Of a DNA stretch of 8,033 nucleotides, positions 6,956 to 8,033 are shown in pieces. Under the pieces are notes generated by a model. The model did not search any database. It saw only the letters and a list, made by a program, of their open reading frames with translations, and was not told the DNA's origin. Within the stretch, counting starts at the first letter, position 1; each line of letters opens with the position of its first letter. The stretch is from Butyrivibrio sp. UBA3740 (GTDB taxonomy: Bacteria; Bacillota; Clostridia; Lachnospirales; Lachnospiraceae). Location of the stretch: assembly GCA_002372465.1 (NCBI GenBank), contig DFGW01000205.1:1-8033 (forward strand). The letters run 5' to 3'. The position numbers and the translations under genes are program-made.

Positions 6956-7729
6956 ATGAAATTGAAGTATTATCTTCGCGGAATGGGGATTGGAATCATT
7001 CTAACTGCGATAGTAATGGGGTTTGCCCTGGGCGGCAGAAAGGCGACGCTCAGCGATGCACAGATCATTCAAAGGGCTAAGTCTCTTGGAATGGTTGAAG
7101 GAAATACCGGTGTTTTATCACAAACTGCCAACGAGGTGAATGATAGCAATGAAAATGATACATCTTCATCCGATACGTCACTGGATCAAGAAGGAAAAGA
7201 AATATCTGAAGAAGTCCAACAAGAAGTCGCTTTATCAGATCAATCTGTTTCGGAAGTGGTTAAAGAGGAGGAAGCTGGAGAAGAAAGCTCTTCAGAAGCT
7301 GTCTCGACTATTGCCACACAGGAAATAAGTACTGAAAGCACAGCTGCTGACAGTTCCTCGGAAAGTGTTTCCAAGGCTTCCGAAGAAGTAACAGATGCAT
7401 CAACAGAAGCTTCTTTAGAAACGGTCAAGGAAGAAAATGCTGAATCGGAAACAGGTTCCAACGCATCAACAGCAGCAGCAAGTGACAATACAGAGACAGC
7501 TGCTGCATCAACCGGCAACGGAACAACAAAGGTTATTACCATACCCAGAGGACTTGGCTCGGATCAGGTGGCCGGTATTTTATATAGGGAAGGCATAGTT
7601 GACAACGCTGTTTCTTTTAACAAATATCTTATTGACAGAGGCGTTGACAGGATCATTCGCTCAGGAACAAAGACAATTCCTGCCGGTGCTACTTATGAAG
7701 AGATTGCCAATATTATTACGAATGGCTGA
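6956..7729 (+). CDS. Membrane-anchored protein with short YceG/MltG-like C-terminal domain, no catalytic domain
   Basis: The 257-residue product starts with a basic N-terminus and one membrane helix (about 11-27). A conserved-looking segment follows (LSDAQIIQRAKSLGMVE, 32-48). Residues 50-190 form a low-complexity acidic linker rich in Ser, Thr, Glu and Ala, probably extended outside the membrane. The last 65 residues (VITIPRGLGSDQVAGILYREGI and onward) resemble the LysM-like N-terminal subdomain of YceG/MltG lytic transglycosylases, including the pattern IP-G-(x)n-I-x-G-x-YREGIV. The transglycosylase domain with its catalytic Glu is absent, so it is not expected to cut peptidoglycan; databases often name such proteins MltG anyway. 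GAGGA at 6942-6946 is nine bases from the ATG. It follows the SwrB-like gene by 14 bp, and the terminator directly after it ends the transcript. A wall-associated role is inferred. Confidence 0.8.
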   Translation: MKLKYYLRGMGIGIILTAIVMGFALGGRKATLSDAQIIQRAKSLGMVEGNTGVLSQTANEVNDSNENDTSSSDTSLDQEGKEISEEVQQEVALSDQSVSEVVKEEEAGEESSSEAVSTIATQEISTESTAADSSSESVSKASEEVTDASTEASLETVKEENAESETGSNASTAAASDNTETAAASTGNGTTKVITIPRGLGSDQVAGILYREGIVDNAVSFNKYLIDRGVDRIIRSGTKTIPAGATYEEIANIITNG

Positions 7730-7758
7730 AAAAGAAGTGGGAAACTGCTTCTTTTTTT
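7729..7758 (+). terminator. Rho-independent terminator ending the fla/che-linked operon
   Basis: A 12-bp stem pairs 7729-7740 with 7745-7756 (two wobble pairs near the top) and closes on a GAAA tetraloop at 7741-7744. The T run is at 7752-7758. The first stem base is the last base of the stop codon of the preceding gene. The A-rich left arm means the element could also work weakly on the other strand, but no gene converges on it in this window. Confidence 0.85.
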
Positions 7759-7786
7759 GTTGATTTATGGTTTTTCTTGTGATAAT
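7757..7786 (+). promoter_or_regulatory. Predicted rpsB promoter
   Basis: GATAAT at 7781-7786 is preceded by TGT (7778-7780), giving an extended -10 of the TGn type. Possible -35 elements are TTGTTG at 7757-7762 (18-base spacer) or TTGATT at 7760-7765 (15 bases to GATAAT, or 17 bases to the alternative TAATAT at 7783-7788). The predicted start near 7793 lies just ahead of a long hairpin. The location right after a terminator and before rpsB supports the call; the exact -35 is uncertain. Confidence 0.6.
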
Positions 7787-7794
7787 ATATAAAA

Positions 7795-7838
7795 GCTGTG
7801 GGTCAATGGCATGTTTATGCCTATTTGACGGCCACGGC
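7795..7838 (+). other. Long 5' hairpin of the rpsB leader
   Basis: GCTGTGG (7795-7801) pairs with CCACGGC (7832-7838), GTCAA (7802-7806) with TTGAC (7825-7829), and GGCAT (7808-7812) with ATGCC (7817-7821) around a GTTT loop, one overlap-free stack with small bulges (T7807, TAT 7822-7824, GG 7830-7831). That is 17 base pairs in 44 bases, far more than expected by chance. It starts almost at the predicted transcript 5' end and may stabilise the mRNA or form part of a protein-binding site. Confidence 0.6.
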
Positions 7839-7942
7839 GGTAACAAATATACACGTATGTCCGATTCCCGGCCGGTGTCAGCTATGCTGATCAGCTTGGA
7901 ACCTGCCGTATAAGGATAACGCAACTTTACGGGATTACAGGT

Positions 7943-7950
7943 GGAGGAGG
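7943..7950 (+). promoter_or_regulatory. Shine-Dalgarno-like block without a start codon
   Basis: GGAGGAGG is a very strong match to the anti-Shine-Dalgarno, yet no ATG, GTG or TTG follows at a usable distance. The working rpsB site is GGAGGT at 7971-7976, six bases before the ATG. The upstream block might serve as a ribosome standby site or part of a regulatory fold. It might also be chance purine richness. Confidence 0.35.
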
Positions 7951-7982
7951 TACGGAAGATCAAACCAAACGGAGGTAATAAA

Positions 7983-8033
7983 ATGAGCGTTGTATCAATG
8001 AAACAGTTACTTGAGGCAGGTGTACATTTCGGA
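7983..8033 (+). CDS. rpsB: 30S ribosomal protein S2, N-terminal fragment (3' end outside window)
   Basis: Only 17 codons are visible, but MSVVSMKQLLEAGVHFG is the characteristic N-terminus of bacterial ribosomal protein S2, a component of the small subunit near the mRNA exit channel. GGAGGT at 7971-7976 is six bases before the ATG, an ideal ribosome binding site. The window edge cuts the gene. In Bacillota rpsB is normally followed by tsf (elongation factor Ts), and it lies directly after the fla/che operon in Bacillus subtilis too, which supports the assignment. Confidence 0.95.
   Translation, partial: MSVVSMKQLLEAGVHFG

Larger units (their letters stand above)
7793..7982 (+). promoter_or_regulatory. 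Structured 5' leader of rpsB, candidate autoregulatory mRNA element
   Basis: About 190 untranslated bases separate the predicted start site from rpsB. They contain a strong 5' hairpin (7795-7838), the GC palindrome CCGGCCGG (7868-7875), a TCAGC/GCTGA hairpin (7878-7890) and CCGTA (7906-7910), which can pair with TACGG at 7928-7932 or 7951-7955. CGGCGGT (7835-7841) can also pair with ACC(T)GCCG (7901-7908), which excludes the outer part of the first hairpin and the CCGTA pairing. No intrinsic terminator is visible, so control would more likely be translational. Ribosomal protein operons are often autoregulated through such leaders, but I cannot assign this one to a known leader family. The only ORFs here are 5 and 18 codons long and lack ribosome binding sites. 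Confidence 0.55.

Noticed and set aside
7240..7542. 100-codon open frame on the minus strand
   Set aside because: It is the mirror of the repetitive Ser/Glu linker codons of the + strand gene, with no ribosome binding site or family resemblance; other minus-strand frames in the window are likewise shadows.
7857..7913. 18-codon ORF in the rpsB leader (and a 5-codon ORF at 7811-7828)
   Set aside because: Neither has a Shine-Dalgarno sequence, and both lie over base-paired segments; no sign of a leader peptide with regulatory codon runs.

Overview
The window is the 3' end of a flagellar/chemotaxis (fla/che) operon of a motile, low-to-mid-GC Gram-positive bacterium, followed by the start of the rpsB ribosomal operon. 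The CheC/CheD adaptation genes, the FliA/SigD-type sigma factor, strong GGAGG ribosome binding sites and a fla/che tail lying against rpsB all point to Bacillota. The extra genes between cheD and rpsB (DUF342/FapA-like protein, DUF6115/SwrB-like protein, short YceG/MltG-like anchor protein) suggest a clostridial lineage, most likely Lachnospiraceae (Butyrivibrio/Roseburia-like). That placement is inference.

Layout, all on the + strand. 1-970: 3' part of cheA (kinase and CheW-like domains). 1025-1519: cheW. 1534-2166: cheC. 2182-2667: cheD. 2664-3011: a two-helix membrane protein of unknown function, overlapping cheD by ATGA. 3036-3809: fliA (sigma-28/SigD family). 3829-5406: DUF342 (FapA family) beta-helix protein. 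5425-5808: unknown hydrophilic 127-aa protein. After a short gap with a good vegetative-type promoter and a dyad come 5889-6941, a membrane-anchored coiled-coil protein with a C-terminal helix-turn-helix-like segment in the position of Bacillus swrB, and 6956-7729, a membrane-anchored protein with an acidic Ser/Thr/Glu linker and a small YceG/MltG-like domain. An intrinsic terminator overlaps the last stop codon. A promoter and a leader of about 190 nt with several possible hairpins precede rpsB (7983 to the end).

CheA and CheW form the core of the chemoreceptor signalling complex. CheC (CheY-P phosphatase) and CheD (receptor deamidase) provide adaptation and signal termination. FliA switches on late flagellar genes. 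The SwrB-like product may act on assembly of the basal body, by analogy with Bacillus. The roles of the DUF342 protein, the two small unknown proteins and the YceG-like protein are not established from sequence. The most interesting points are the extra genes inserted between conserved fla/che genes, the internal promoter with a dyad at its expected start site before the SwrB-like gene, and the rpsB leader with mutually exclusive pairings and a second, unused Shine-Dalgarno-like block.
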